This document shows, in pieces, positions 48,059 to 57,264 of a stretch of DNA of 64,000 bases. This DNA is from Phycicoccus avicenniae_A. Lineage in GTDB: Bacteria; Actinomycetota; Actinomycetes; Actinomycetales; Dermatophilaceae. The stretch lies in assembly GCF_050496545.1 (NCBI RefSeq), contig NZ_JBNVZV010000004.1, positions 1 to 64,000 on the forward strand. Reading direction: 5' to 3'. Each line of letters opens with the position of its first letter. Positions within the stretch are counted from its first letter, which is position 1. Under the pieces are notes generated by a model. That model was not told where the DNA came from, did not search any database, and was given only the letters and a program-made list of their open reading frames with translations. The translations under genes were made by a program, and so were the position numbers.

Positions 48059-48826
48059 GTGAGCGACAAGGCCCTCGGACGACCGCTCGGCGCGGTGTCC
48101 GTCACACCCGGCGACCCGTGGCTGCCCGTCGAGGTCTTCGAGACCCTCGGCTCGACGAACGACGAGCTCCGCCGCGACCCGAGACCGGGGCGGGTCGTGG
48201 TCGCCGAGGTGCAGGAGGCGGGGCGCGGGCGCCTCGGCCGCGCGTGGACCACCACCCCCGGCACGGCCCTCGCCGTGTCGGTCCTCGTGGCGGAGCCGCC
48301 GTCGGGGGCCGGATGGGTGCCGCTGCTGGCGGGCCTGGCCCTCCACCGCGCCGTCGCCGAGGTCGCCGGGGTCCGGACCGTCCTCAAGTGGCCCAACGAC
48401 GTCCTCGTCCCCGCCGACGGCGACCGCAAGCTCGCCGGCCTGCTCTGCGAGTGGACGCCGCACGGCGTGGTCGTCGGCACCGGCGTCAACGTCGACACGG
48501 CACGCGAGGACCTGCCGCTCGAGACCGCCACCTCGCTGCGCGCCGCGGGCGCGCCCGGTGTCGACCGCGCGGCCCTGCTCACCGCCTACCTGCACCACCT
48601 CGCGGCGGTCCTGCGCGAGGACACCGGCCCCGCCGGGCCGTCGGTCGCCGCCTACCGCGACGCCTGTGGCACCGTCGGGCAGGACGTCGAGGTGCACGCA
48701 CCCGACGGAACCGTCCGACGGGGCAGGGCGACAGGCGTGGACGCGGAGGGCAGACTGACCGTGCGCACCGACGGGCGGACCACGAGCGTCTCGGCCGGGG
48801 ACGTCGTCCACGTCCGGCCGCGCTGA
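48059..48826 (+). CDS. birA: Biotin-[acetyl-CoA-carboxylase] ligase
   Basis: 255 residues. Activates biotin to biotinyl-AMP and attaches it to the AccA lysine. Motifs: VVVAEVQEAGRGRLGRAW (biotin/ATP loop), TVLKWPNDVLVPADGDRKLAGLLCEW, GVVVGTGVNV, and a C-terminal beta domain (VEVHAPDGTVRRGRATGV). No N-terminal helix-turn-helix, so it cannot act as repressor. GTG start; leaderless box. Adjacent to its substrate system, as in mycobacteria. Confidence 0.95.
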   Translation: MSDKALGRPLGAVSVTPGDPWLPVEVFETLGSTNDELRRDPRPGRVVVAEVQEAGRGRLGRAWTTTPGTALAVSVLVAEPPSGAGWVPLLAGLALHRAVAEVAGVRTVLKWPNDVLVPADGDRKLAGLLCEWTPHGVVVGTGVNVDTAREDLPLETATSLRAAGAPGVDRAALLTAYLHHLAAVLREDTGPAGPSVAAYRDACGTVGQDVEVHAPDGTVRRGRATGVDAEGRLTVRTDGRTTSVSAGDVVHVRPR

Positions 48827-48839
48827 CCGAGGAGGTGGG

Positions 48840-49952
48840 ATGCCGCACGACGAGCCGGGGGAGACCCCTCGCGACGAGCAGGCCCTGCCGCCCCCCGAGC
48901 CGGCCGCCGACGACCTCGCCGGGCGGGTCGAGCGGGCCCTCCTCGGGCGCTCGGCCTCGATGGCCCGGGCCGAGGTCAGCGAGCGCGCCGGCGTCGACCC
49001 TGCCGAGGCGCGCCGGTTCTGGCACGCGATGGGCTTCCAGGTCGTCGAGGACGACGAGGCGATGTTCACCGACGCCGACCGCGAGGCCCTGCGCCGGGTC
49101 ACCGAGATGGTCCGCGCCGGCCGGGTCAGCGAGGAGCTCGCGCTGGGGATGACCCGCGCCTTCGCCCGCACCGCCGACCGGCTCGCGGTCTGGCAGACCC
49201 AGCTCGTCGCCGAGACCCTCACCCCCGACCCGCTCGACGGGCTCGAGGGCAAGGACACCCGCTCGGTGCCCGAGCCCGGGATCGCCGCCGACGCCGCGAA
49301 CCTGCTGGCCCGCACCATCGACGAGATCGAGCCGCTGCTCGTCTACGTCTGGCGCCGGCACCTGACCAACGCCATCCAGCGCATGCTCGCCGACGCCGAC
49401 CCCGCCGTCCGGTCCGACCCCTCGGCCCCCGTGCGCGCCGTCGGGTTCGCCGACCTCGTCGCGTTCACCTCGTTCGTGCGCCGGATGAGCGAGCGCCAGC
49501 TGGCCCGGCTCGTCCAGCACTTCGAGCTGCTCGCCAGCGACGTCGTCGCGGAGCACGGCGGGCGGGTCATCAAGACCGTGGGGGACGAGGTGCTCTTCGT
49601 GCACACCGACGCCGCCGCGGCCTCGGCCATCGCCCTGGACCTCGTCGACGCGATGGCCGAGGACGAGCTGCTGCCGCCGGTGCGCGTCGGGCTGGCGCAC
49701 GGGCGCGTGGTCTCGCGCCTCGGGGACGTCTTCGGGGTCACCGTCAACAAGGCGAGCCGCATCACCGCCGTCACCCCCTCGGGAACCGTCTACGTCGACG
49801 AGGACATGGCGCGTGCGCTGGGCTCGGTCTCGGGGTTCACCGCGGTCGAGCGGCGCCGGCGGATGCTGCGCGGCATCGGGGTCGTCACCCTCCACGAGCT
49901 GCGACGCGCGCCCCTCGGGCGACGTCCCGCCGTGCCGAACGCGACTTCGTGA
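48840..49952 (+). CDS. Class III adenylate cyclase with N-terminal regulatory domain
   Basis: 370 residues. N-terminal helical domain (about 25-180) with a DNA-binding-like GRVERALLGRSASMARAEVSERAG and a linker, then the class III cyclase domain (about 197-355): VGFADLVAFTSFVRRM with the metal Asp, HGGRVIKTVGDEVLFV with the second Asp and substrate Lys, and RLGDVFGVTVNKASR with the transition-state Asn/Arg. Resembles pH-regulated Rv1264-type soluble cyclases. A GAGGAGG ribosome-binding site lies before ATG. Downstream of birA. Confidence 0.9.
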   Translation: MPHDEPGETPRDEQALPPPEPAADDLAGRVERALLGRSASMARAEVSERAGVDPAEARRFWHAMGFQVVEDDEAMFTDADREALRRVTEMVRAGRVSEELALGMTRAFARTADRLAVWQTQLVAETLTPDPLDGLEGKDTRSVPEPGIAADAANLLARTIDEIEPLLVYVWRRHLTNAIQRMLADADPAVRSDPSAPVRAVGFADLVAFTSFVRRMSERQLARLVQHFELLASDVVAEHGGRVIKTVGDEVLFVHTDAAAASAIALDLVDAMAEDELLPPVRVGLAHGRVVSRLGDVFGVTVNKASRITAVTPSGTVYVDEDMARALGSVSGFTAVERRRRMLRGIGVVTLHELRRAPLGRRPAVPNATS

Positions 49953-49953
49953 C

Positions 49954-49959
49954 TACGAT
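49954..49959 (+). promoter_or_regulatory. Leaderless -10 box of the response-regulator gene
   Basis: TACGAT, six bases before ATG at 49966. Confidence 0.5.
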
Positions 49960-49965
49960 CGCCGC

Positions 49966-50646
<681 letters not shown>

Positions 50647-50652
50647 GCGCCG

Positions 50653-51636
50653 GTGCGCCGCATCGTCCTCGGGGTCGCCGTCCAGGCAGCGGTCATCACG
50701 GGCCTGAGCGTCACGGTCGCCGCGGTGGTCATCGGGACCGGCCACGTGCCGGTCGCCGACGACCCCGCGACCTGGGTCGTGCCGGGCGTCGCGGTCGTCG
50801 CGGCGCTGGCCGTCGCGGTCCTGGGCTCGGTCTACGTCGCCGACCGCAGCGCCTCGCGGCTCTCGACCCTCCTCGGGACGCTGCACCAGCGGGTCGACCG
50901 GCTCAACCAGGGCGACCGCCCGGTCCCGCTGCACTCGGGCATCACCGAGGTCGACACGCTCGATGCCGCGCTCATCCGCGGGGCGCAGCAGGGGGCCAAG
51001 CGGCTCGCGTCCGAGCGGGACTTCGCCGCCGACGCCTCGCACCAGCTGCGCACGCCGCTCACCGCCCTGCTCATGCGGCTCGAGGAGATCAACCTCACCG
51101 ACGACCTCGAGGTCGTCGCGGAGGAGTCGACGATCGCCATCGGTCAGGTCGAGCGGCTCAGCAAGGTCGTCGACGACCTGATGACCCGTACCCGGCACGG
51201 CGCCGAGGCCAACCCGTCGGTCTCCCTCGACTCGGTGCTCGCCTCGCTGCAGCGCGAGTGGCAGCCGGCCTTCGCGGGCGCCCGGCGCAGCGTGAAGGTG
51301 AGCGGTGAGCGCGGGCTCGTCGTCAAGGCCACGCCGGTCGCGCTCGGCCAGATCCTCACGACCCTGCTCGAGAACTCGCTCGCCTACGGGCGCGGCACCG
51401 TCGAGGTCAACGCCCGCCGGGCGGGGCCGTCGGTGGTCATCGAGGTCTCCGACGCCGGCGACGGCGTGTCGCCGACGCTCGCCCCGCACATCTTCGAGCG
51501 CTCGGTGTCCTCGTCCGGCTCCGGCCTGGGCCTGTCGCTGGCGCGCGACCTCGCCGAGGCGGCGGGCGGGCGCCTGGAGCTGGCGCGGGCCGCGCCGCCG
51601 GTCTTCGCGCTCTTCCTCTCGGTCAGCCAGGGCTGA
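50653..51636 (+). CDS. Sensor histidine kinase
   Basis: 327 residues. Two membrane spans (about 4-27 and 43-63) around a very short outer loop of about 15 residues, so it likely senses within the membrane. A HAMP-like segment follows, then the H-box FAADASHQLRTPLTAL (His130), N-box LLENSLAYG and G-boxes IEVSDAGDGV and SGSGLGLSLARDLAE. GTG start just after the response-regulator gene. Confidence 0.92.
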   Translation: MRRIVLGVAVQAAVITGLSVTVAAVVIGTGHVPVADDPATWVVPGVAVVAALAVAVLGSVYVADRSASRLSTLLGTLHQRVDRLNQGDRPVPLHSGITEVDTLDAALIRGAQQGAKRLASERDFAADASHQLRTPLTALLMRLEEINLTDDLEVVAEESTIAIGQVERLSKVVDDLMTRTRHGAEANPSVSLDSVLASLQREWQPAFAGARRSVKVSGERGLVVKATPVALGQILTTLLENSLAYGRGTVEVNARRAGPSVVIEVSDAGDGVSPTLAPHIFERSVSSSGSGLGLSLARDLAEAAGGRLELARAAPPVFALFLSVSQG

Positions 51637-51654
51637 GCCCGCCCGGGCCGGCCG

Positions 51655-52131
51655 TCAGAGGGTCTCGTGCGAGAACACCCAGCGACGGTAGGCCCAGAAG
51701 CGGAACAGCGTGCCGAGCCCGATGCCGACCACGGTCGCGACGTTGTCGGCGAGCCGGGTGGTGAAGCCCAGCGCGTAGTGCGAGGCGGCGAGGGTGACGG
51801 CGGAGATGCCGAGGGCCACGATGTTGACGCCGAAGAACAGCGCGACCTCGTGGTGGACGGGGCGGCTGCGACGGTGCCGGAAGGTCCACTGCCGGTTGCC
51901 GATCCACGCGAAGAGCGTGGCGACCGCTCCGGAGATGATCTTGGCGGTGGTGACCTTGTCCTCGAGGACCGTGTGCCACAGGACGTTCGCCAGGCCGAGG
52001 TCGATGACGAAGGCCACCGCCCCGACGACGCCGAACTTGATGACCTCGCGGTACAGGACGTCGACCGCACCCCGGGCGGCCTCGAGGGCGCGGGAGATCG
52101 GACCCCGTGACGGGGCGTCCTGGGCGGTCAC
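51655..52131 (-). CDS. GtrA-family membrane protein
   Basis: 158 residues with four membrane helices. EVIKFGVVGAVAFVIDLGLANVL is the family start, followed by FAWIGNRQWTFRHRRS and FRFWAYRRWVFSHETL. GtrA proteins flip or help transfer polyprenyl-phosphate sugars for surface glycans. Same place as Rv3277 next to purK in mycobacteria. GTG start with TAGGCT six bases upstream, so leaderless. Confidence 0.9.
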   Translation of the reverse strand: MTAQDAPSRGPISRALEAARGAVDVLYREVIKFGVVGAVAFVIDLGLANVLWHTVLEDKVTTAKIISGAVATLFAWIGNRQWTFRHRRSRPVHHEVALFFGVNIVALGISAVTLAASHYALGFTTRLADNVATVVGIGLGTLFRFWAYRRWVFSHETL

Positions 52132-52137
52132 CCACGC

Positions 52138-52163
52138 AGCCTATACAGAGCCGTCGCTAGCAT
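52138..52163. promoter_or_regulatory. Divergent leaderless -10 boxes of GtrA and purK
   Basis: Minus strand TAGGCT (52138-52143), six bases before the GtrA GTG. Plus strand TAGCAT (52158-52163), seven bases before the purK GTG. Only 14 bases lie between the boxes. Confidence 0.5.
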
Positions 52164-52170
52164 CGTCCGG

Positions 52171-53343
52171 GTGACCACCCCACGTCGTGCCCCCGGAGGC
52201 TTCCCCGTCGTCGGCATCGTGGGTGGGGGCCAGCTCGCCCGGATGTGCGCCGGCCCGGCCGCCGAGCTGGGCCTCACGCTGAGCGTTCTCGCCGAGGCCC
52301 CGGACGCCAGCGCCGCCCTCGTCGTCCCGAGCTCACCGGTCGGCGACCACACCGACACCGAGGACGTCCTGCGCTTCGCCGAGGCCTGCGACGTGGTGAC
52401 CTTCGACCACGAGCACGTGCCCGCCGACGTCCTCGCCGCGCTCGTCGCCTCCGGCGTCCCCGTGCACCCGACCCCCGACGCGCTGCGCTTCGCCCAGGAC
52501 AAGCTGGCGATGCGCGAGCGGCTCACCGACCTCGGGGTGCCGTGCCCGCGCTGGGTGCGGGCCGACACCGCCGAGGAGGTCGAGGCCTTCGGCGCCGAGG
52601 TGGGCTGGCCGGTCGTGGCCAAGACCCCGCGCGGCGGCTACGACGGCAAGGGCGTGGCGGTCGTGTCCTCCGCCGACGAGCTGACCGACTGGCTGGCCCG
52701 CGCGCAGGAGGCCGGCACCGGCCTGCTCCTCGAGGAGCGGGTCCCGTTCCGCCGCGAGCTCGCCGTCCTCCTCGCCCGCAGCCCGTCCGGCCAGGCCGCC
52801 GCGTGGCCGGTCGTCGAGACGGTCCAGACCGACGGCATCTGCACCGAGGTGCTCGCCCCGGCGCCCGACCTCGACCCCGAGCTGTCGGCCCGCGCGGTCG
52901 AGGCCGGGCTGCGGGTGGCGGGCGCGCTCGGCGTCACCGGGGTGCTGGCGGTCGAGATGTTCGAGCTGGAGGGCGGGGAGTTCGTCGTGAACGAGCTCGC
53001 GATGCGTCCGCACAACTCGGGGCACTGGTCGATGGACGGCGCGGTGACCGGCCAGTTCGAGCAGCACCTGCGGGCCGTTCTGGACCTGCCGCTCGGCTCG
53101 CCCCGCCCGCTGGAGCCGTGGACGGTCATGGCCAACGTGCTCGGCGGCGACTACCCCGAGCTCTACCCCACGTACCGGCACGTGATGGCCCGCGACCCCG
53201 GGCTGAAGGTGCACCTGTACGGCAAGGGCGTGCGCCCCGGTCGCAAGATCGGCCACGTCACCGTCACCGGCGACGACCTCGCCGACCTGCGCGAGCGGGC
53301 CGGCCACGCCGCCGACTACATCCGAGGAGTGGTCACCGAATGA
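52171..53343 (+). CDS. purK: N5-carboxyaminoimidazole ribonucleotide synthase
   Basis: 390 residues. ATP-grasp enzyme converting AIR, bicarbonate and ATP to N5-CAIR in purine synthesis. GIVGGGQLARM at the N-terminus, KTPRGGYDGKGVAVV (ATP site), LLLEERVPFRRELAVLLARS, GVLAVEMFELEGGEFVVNELAMRPHNSGHWSMDG. GTG start, leaderless. Overlaps purE by ATGA. Confidence 0.95.
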   Translation: MTTPRRAPGGFPVVGIVGGGQLARMCAGPAAELGLTLSVLAEAPDASAALVVPSSPVGDHTDTEDVLRFAEACDVVTFDHEHVPADVLAALVASGVPVHPTPDALRFAQDKLAMRERLTDLGVPCPRWVRADTAEEVEAFGAEVGWPVVAKTPRGGYDGKGVAVVSSADELTDWLARAQEAGTGLLLEERVPFRRELAVLLARSPSGQAAAWPVVETVQTDGICTEVLAPAPDLDPELSARAVEAGLRVAGALGVTGVLAVEMFELEGGEFVVNELAMRPHNSGHWSMDGAVTGQFEQHLRAVLDLPLGSPRPLEPWTVMANVLGGDYPELYPTYRHVMARDPGLKVHLYGKGVRPGRKIGHVTVTGDDLADLRERAGHAADYIRGVVTE

Positions 53344-53873
53344 CCGAGCAGCGTTTCGCCGCAGGGGCGCCCGTGGTGGGCGTCGTCATGGGGTCGGACT
53401 CCGACTGGCCCGTGATGGAGGCCGCCGTCACCGCCCTCGACGAGCTGGGCGTGGTCTGCGAGGTCGACGTCGTCTCGGCCCACCGGATGCCCGAGGAGAT
53501 GCTCGAGTACGGCCGCTCCGCCGAGGGGCGCGGGCTGCGCGTCCTCGTCGCCGGCGCCGGGGGCGCCGCCCACCTTCCCGGGATGCTCGCCTCGGTCACC
53601 TCGCTGCCGGTCATCGGCGTGCCCGTCCCCCTGACGTACCTCGACGGGATGGACTCCCTGCTCTCGATCGTCCAGATGCCGGCCGGCGTGCCGGTGGCCA
53701 CCGTGTCGGTCGGGGGCGCCCGCAACGCCGGCCTGCTGGCGGCCCGCATCCTCGGGGCCGGCGAGGGGCCCGAGGCCGAGCGGCTGCGCGCCGCGATGGG
53801 CGAGTTCCGTACCGCCCTGCGCGACCAGGCGCACGCCAAGGGCGCGGCGCTGCGCGCCCGTCGCGACGCCTGA
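53340..53873 (+). CDS. purE: N5-carboxyaminoimidazole ribonucleotide mutase
   Basis: 177 residues, class I PurE. Moves the carboxyl of N5-CAIR to give CAIR. GVVMGSDSDWPVMEAA, VVSAHRMPEEM (catalytic His), AGAGGAAHLPGMLAS, GVPVPLTYLDGMDSLLSIVQMP and GGARNAGLLAARIL. ATG overlaps the purK stop. The standard purK-purE pair. Confidence 0.95.
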   Translation: MTEQRFAAGAPVVGVVMGSDSDWPVMEAAVTALDELGVVCEVDVVSAHRMPEEMLEYGRSAEGRGLRVLVAGAGGAAHLPGMLASVTSLPVIGVPVPLTYLDGMDSLLSIVQMPAGVPVATVSVGGARNAGLLAARILGAGEGPEAERLRAAMGEFRTALRDQAHAKGAALRARRDA

Positions 53874-53885
53874 GCGTCGCGCGCG

Positions 53886-54353
53886 TCAGCGCTGCATGCC
53901 GTCGCCGCGCACCCTGGGCCACTCGATCTTCGGGCAGGTGTCCATGACCACGTCGAGGCCGGCGTCCCGGGCGCGGCGGGCGGCGTCCTGGTCGACCACC
54001 CCGACCTGCATCCAGATGGCGTCGAGCTGCAGGCGGTCCTTGTGCGCGATGGCCTCGTCGACGACGGCACCGACCTTCGAGGAGTTGACGAAGCAGTCGA
54101 CGACCTTGAGGTCCTGGTCCGGGATGTCGGCGATGGACGCGTAGCCCTGCGCGCCGTGCACCGTCTCGGCCTTCGGGTGCACCGGGATGATCGGTGTCCC
54201 GAGCTCGAAGGTCATCCACCGCGACACCGACCACGCGGGCCGGGCCCGGTTGTTCGAGAGGCCGACGACGACCCAGATGCCGGGGTCCATGAGGAGCTCG
54301 CGGACGAGGTCGGGGTCGTTCTGGTGCTTGAGCGCTGACATGGCGGCCATCAT
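53886..54353 (-). CDS. CoA-binding domain protein (YccU-like)
   Basis: 155 residues, Rossmann-type CoA-binding domain: DPGIWVVVGLSNNRARPAWSVSRWM, IIPVHPKAETVHG and IWMQVGVVDQDAARRARDAGLDVVMDTCPKIEW. Binds CoA or acyl-CoA; physiological role unclear. Starts could be ATG at 54353, 54350 or 54341; GGGGGGAGC lies ahead of the first two. Convergent with purE. Confidence 0.82.
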   Translation of the reverse strand: MMAAMSALKHQNDPDLVRELLMDPGIWVVVGLSNNRARPAWSVSRWMTFELGTPIIPVHPKAETVHGAQGYASIADIPDQDLKVVDCFVNSSKVGAVVDEAIAHKDRLQLDAIWMQVGVVDQDAARRARDAGLDVVMDTCPKIEWPRVRGDGMQR

Positions 54354-54390
54354 GCTCCCCCCGTCGGTCCGCCGGGGGGAGGTGGGCGGG

Positions 54391-55560
54391 TCAGTCCCCG
54401 CCGAAGAGGTCGCGCGTGTAGACGCGGTCGGCGACGTCGGCGAGGTCCTCGGTGAGCCGGTTGGCGACGATGACGTCCGAGCGCCGCTTGAGCTCCTTGA
54501 GCCCGACGACCGGCGAGCCGAACCACGCGTCGGCGTCGAGCTCGGGCTCGAACACGAGCACCTCGACGCCCTTGGCCTTGAGCCGCTTCATGACGCCCTG
54601 CACGCTGCTGCTGCGGAAGTTGTCGGACCCGGACTTCATGATCAGCCGGTGGATGCCGACGACGCGCGGCCCGCGGGCCAGGACGTCGGTGGCCACGAAG
54701 TCCTTGCGGGTGGTGTTGGCGTCGACGATGGCCTGGATGAGGGTCTGCGGCACGTCCGCGTAGTTGGCGAGCAGCTGCTTGGTGTCCTTGGGCAGGCAGT
54801 AGCCGCCGTAGCCGAAGCTCGGGTTGTTGTAGTGCGTCCCGATGCGGGGGTCGAGCCCGACGCCGTCGATGATCTGGCGCGTGTCGAGGCCGTGGGTGGC
54901 GGCGTAGGTGTCGAGCTCGTTGAAGTAGGCGACGCGCATCGCGAGGTAGGTGTTGGCGAACAGCTTGATCGCCTCGGCCTCGGTGCTGTCGGTGAGCAGC
55001 ACGGGCACGTCATCGTCGAGGGCGGCGTCGGCCAGCAGCCGGGCGAACCGCTCGCCGGCCGGGCCGCGGTCGCCGACGACGATGCGCGACGGGTGGAGGT
55101 TGTCGTGCAGCGCACGACCCTCGCGCAGGAACTCGGGGGAGAAGACGACGCGCTCGGTGTCGAGCCGCTCCCGCAGGCGGGCGGTGAACCCCACCGGCAC
55201 GGTCGACTTCACGACCGCCGTGGCCGAGGGCTCGATGGCCCGCACGTCGGCGACGACCTGCTCGACGCTGCTCGTGTCGAAGTAGTTGGTCGCCGGGTCG
55301 TAGTCGGTCGGCGTCGCGACGACCACGAACTCGGCGCCCCGGTAGGCCTCCTCCTTGTCCGTCGTCGCGCGCAGGCGCAGCCCACCGGCCGCCAGCAGCT
55401 CCTCGATGTCCGGGTCGGAGATCGGGCTGCGGCCGGCGCGGAGCATCTCGACCCGGCGCTCGTCGATGTCGTACGCGACGACGTCGTGGTGCCGGGCGAG
55501 GAGGACGGCGAGCGAGAGACCGACGTAGGAGGTGCCGACCACGCAGATGGTGTGTGCCAC
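54391..55560 (-). CDS. UDP-glucose 6-dehydrogenase
   Basis: 389 residues. Oxidises UDP-glucose to UDP-glucuronate with two NAD+. ICVVGTSYVGLSLAVLLA (NAD fold), ATPTDYDPATNYFDTSSVE, VKSTVPVGFT, FSPEFLREGRALHDNLHPSRIVVG, and the catalytic Cys in FGYGGYCLPKDTKQL (about 255). Short, enterobacterial Ugd-like form. GTG start, leaderless TAGGCT box. First of the surface-sugar genes at this end. Confidence 0.9.
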   Translation of the reverse strand: MAHTICVVGTSYVGLSLAVLLARHHDVVAYDIDERRVEMLRAGRSPISDPDIEELLAAGGLRLRATTDKEEAYRGAEFVVVATPTDYDPATNYFDTSSVEQVVADVRAIEPSATAVVKSTVPVGFTARLRERLDTERVVFSPEFLREGRALHDNLHPSRIVVGDRGPAGERFARLLADAALDDDVPVLLTDSTEAEAIKLFANTYLAMRVAYFNELDTYAATHGLDTRQIIDGVGLDPRIGTHYNNPSFGYGGYCLPKDTKQLLANYADVPQTLIQAIVDANTTRKDFVATDVLARGPRVVGIHRLIMKSGSDNFRSSSVQGVMKRLKAKGVEVLVFEPELDADAWFGSPVVGLKELKRRSDVIVANRLTEDLADVADRVYTRDLFGGD

Positions 55561-55566
55561 CGGGGC

Positions 55567-55572
55567 AGCCTA
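55567..55572 (-). promoter_or_regulatory. Leaderless -10 box of the UDP-glucose dehydrogenase gene
   Basis: TAGGCT on the minus strand, six bases before the GTG start. Confidence 0.5.
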
Positions 55573-55650
55573 CGGTCGGGGCGGACCGCGGCGCCCCCAC
55601 CGTCCGGGCCCTGCGGCATGATCGGGTGACCCCACCATTCAGGAGAGCGC

Positions 55651-56712
55651 ATGAAGTTCGGACTGTTCATCCCGCAGGGCTGGCGCCACGACCTGGTCGG
55701 CATCGACGCCGACCAGCACTGGGGCGTCATGGCCGGCCTGGCCCGCCGGGCCGACGGGAACGAGGACTGGTCCTCCATCTGGGTGTACGACCACGTCCAC
55801 CCGGTCCCGCGGCCCACCGAGGCCGCGGTCCACGAGGCGTGGACCCTGATGGCCGCCTTCGCCGGCGTCACCGGCCGGGTACGCCTCGGCCAGATGTGCA
55901 CGTGCATGGCCTACCGCGAGCCCACCTACCTCGCGAAGGTCGCCGCCACCGTCGACGTCGTCTCCGAGGGCCGGCTCGAGATGGGCATCGGTGCCGGGTG
56001 GTACGAGCACGAGTGGCGCGCCTACGGCTACGGCTTCCCCGGGGCCGGCGAGCGGCTCGCGATGCTGCGCGAGGGCGTCGACGTCATGCGCCAGATGTGG
56101 ACCACCGGCCGGGCCACCCTCGACGGGAAGCACTACCAGGTGGACGGCGCGATGTGCTTCCCGCAGCCGCTCCAGGGCACCTCGCTCCCGGGCAGCGCGG
56201 CCAACGGCATCCCGATGTGGGTGGCCGGCGGCGGGGAGAGGAAGACGCTGCGCATCGCGGCCGAGTACGCCGACTACACGAACTTCGACGGCTCACCGGA
56301 GGGCTTCTCGCACAAGAGCGAGGTCCTCGAGAGGCACTGCCGCGACGTCGGCCGCGACTTCGGCGAGATCGTCCGCAGCGCCAACTACAACGTCGTCATC
56401 GGCCGCGACGAGCGCGAGGTGCAGGACCGGCTGGGGTGGATTCGCAACCACTACGCGTCCGCCGGGCTGCCGGCCGACGTCGTCGAGGACACCGTCCGCT
56501 CCTTCGAGACCGGCCCGCTCGTCGGCACGCCCGAGCAGGTCGTGGAGCGCCTGAAGGACCTCGAGCGGCGGGGGATGACCTACGCCATCACCTACTTCGT
56601 CGAGCAGGCCTACGACCTCTCCGGCGTCGAGCTGTTCGAGCGCGAGGTGCTCCCCGAGCTCGGTGACCGCGAGCAGCACGGGCACCTCTGGCACCTGCTG
56701 CGCGGGCAGTGA
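55651..56712 (+). CDS. LLM-class F420-dependent oxidoreductase
   Basis: 353 residues. Luciferase-like TIM barrel: KFGLFIPQGWRHDL, SIWVYDHVHPVPRPTEAAVHEAWTLMAAFAGVTGRVRLGQM, and DVVSEGRLEMGIGAGWYEHEWRAYGYGFP. In actinobacteria this group uses coenzyme F420; substrate unknown. CAGGAGAG before ATG. The mauE-like gene starts one base after its stop, so it is likely the first gene of the following operon and could be a redox partner there. Confidence 0.88.
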   Translation: MKFGLFIPQGWRHDLVGIDADQHWGVMAGLARRADGNEDWSSIWVYDHVHPVPRPTEAAVHEAWTLMAAFAGVTGRVRLGQMCTCMAYREPTYLAKVAATVDVVSEGRLEMGIGAGWYEHEWRAYGYGFPGAGERLAMLREGVDVMRQMWTTGRATLDGKHYQVDGAMCFPQPLQGTSLPGSAANGIPMWVAGGGERKTLRIAAEYADYTNFDGSPEGFSHKSEVLERHCRDVGRDFGEIVRSANYNVVIGRDEREVQDRLGWIRNHYASAGLPADVVEDTVRSFETGPLVGTPEQVVERLKDLERRGMTYAITYFVEQAYDLSGVELFEREVLPELGDREQHGHLWHLLRGQ

Positions 56713-56713
56713 C

Positions 56714-57262
56714 GTGACCGGCGGCGCCTGGTCCGTGCTCGCGGTGCCGTTCCTGGCGGCCGCGGCGCTGCTCGTGCTCGCCGGCGCCCCCAAGGTGGTG
56801 CGCCCGGGCGACCTCGTCCGGGCGCTGCGCTCGACCGGCCTGCCCGCCCCGGCGGTCGGCGTGCGCGTGTTCGCCGCGGTCGAGGTGCTCGCAGGGGTGG
56901 CCGCGGTCGTGGTGCCGTCGCGAGTGACCGGCGCCGCCGTGGCGGTGCTCTACGCGGGCTTCACCGCGTTCGTCGCCCGGGCGCTGCTCCGCGGCGGCGT
57001 GCTCTCCAGCTGTGGCTGCTTCGGGAAGGCGGACACCCCGCCGACGTGGACCCACGCCGCGCTCACCGGGGCCGCCGCCCTCGTGGGTGCCGGTGTCGCC
57101 GTCGCGGCCCCGGCGGACCCGTGGCAGGGTGTCGGCACGGGGACCGCCGCAGGGGGCCTGGCCCTCGTCGCGCTCGTCGGGTTCCTCGCCTGGCAGGTCA
57201 TGGCCGTCCTGCCGTCGGTCGACCGGCGCGCGGTCCGCAGCGCCAGCACGAGGAGGGTCTGA
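56714..57262 (+). CDS. MauE/DoxX-like redox membrane protein
   Basis: 182 residues with about four membrane spans: VLAVPFLAAAALLVLAGAPK, GVRVFAAVEVLAGVAAVVV, AVAVLYAGFTAFVARAL, and ALVGAGVAVAAP. Cys pair CGC at 100/102 in SSCGCFGKADTPPTWTH is placed as in MauE proteins, which aid disulfide formation in the methylamine dehydrogenase light chain. GTG start one base after the LLM gene; the next gene begins two bases after its stop. Acts in the membrane, probably with the thioredoxin-like protein that follows. Confidence 0.85.
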   Translation: MTGGAWSVLAVPFLAAAALLVLAGAPKVVRPGDLVRALRSTGLPAPAVGVRVFAAVEVLAGVAAVVVPSRVTGAAVAVLYAGFTAFVARALLRGGVLSSCGCFGKADTPPTWTHAALTGAAALVGAGVAVAAPADPWQGVGTGTAAGGLALVALVGFLAWQVMAVLPSVDRRAVRSASTRRV

Positions 57263-57264
57263 GC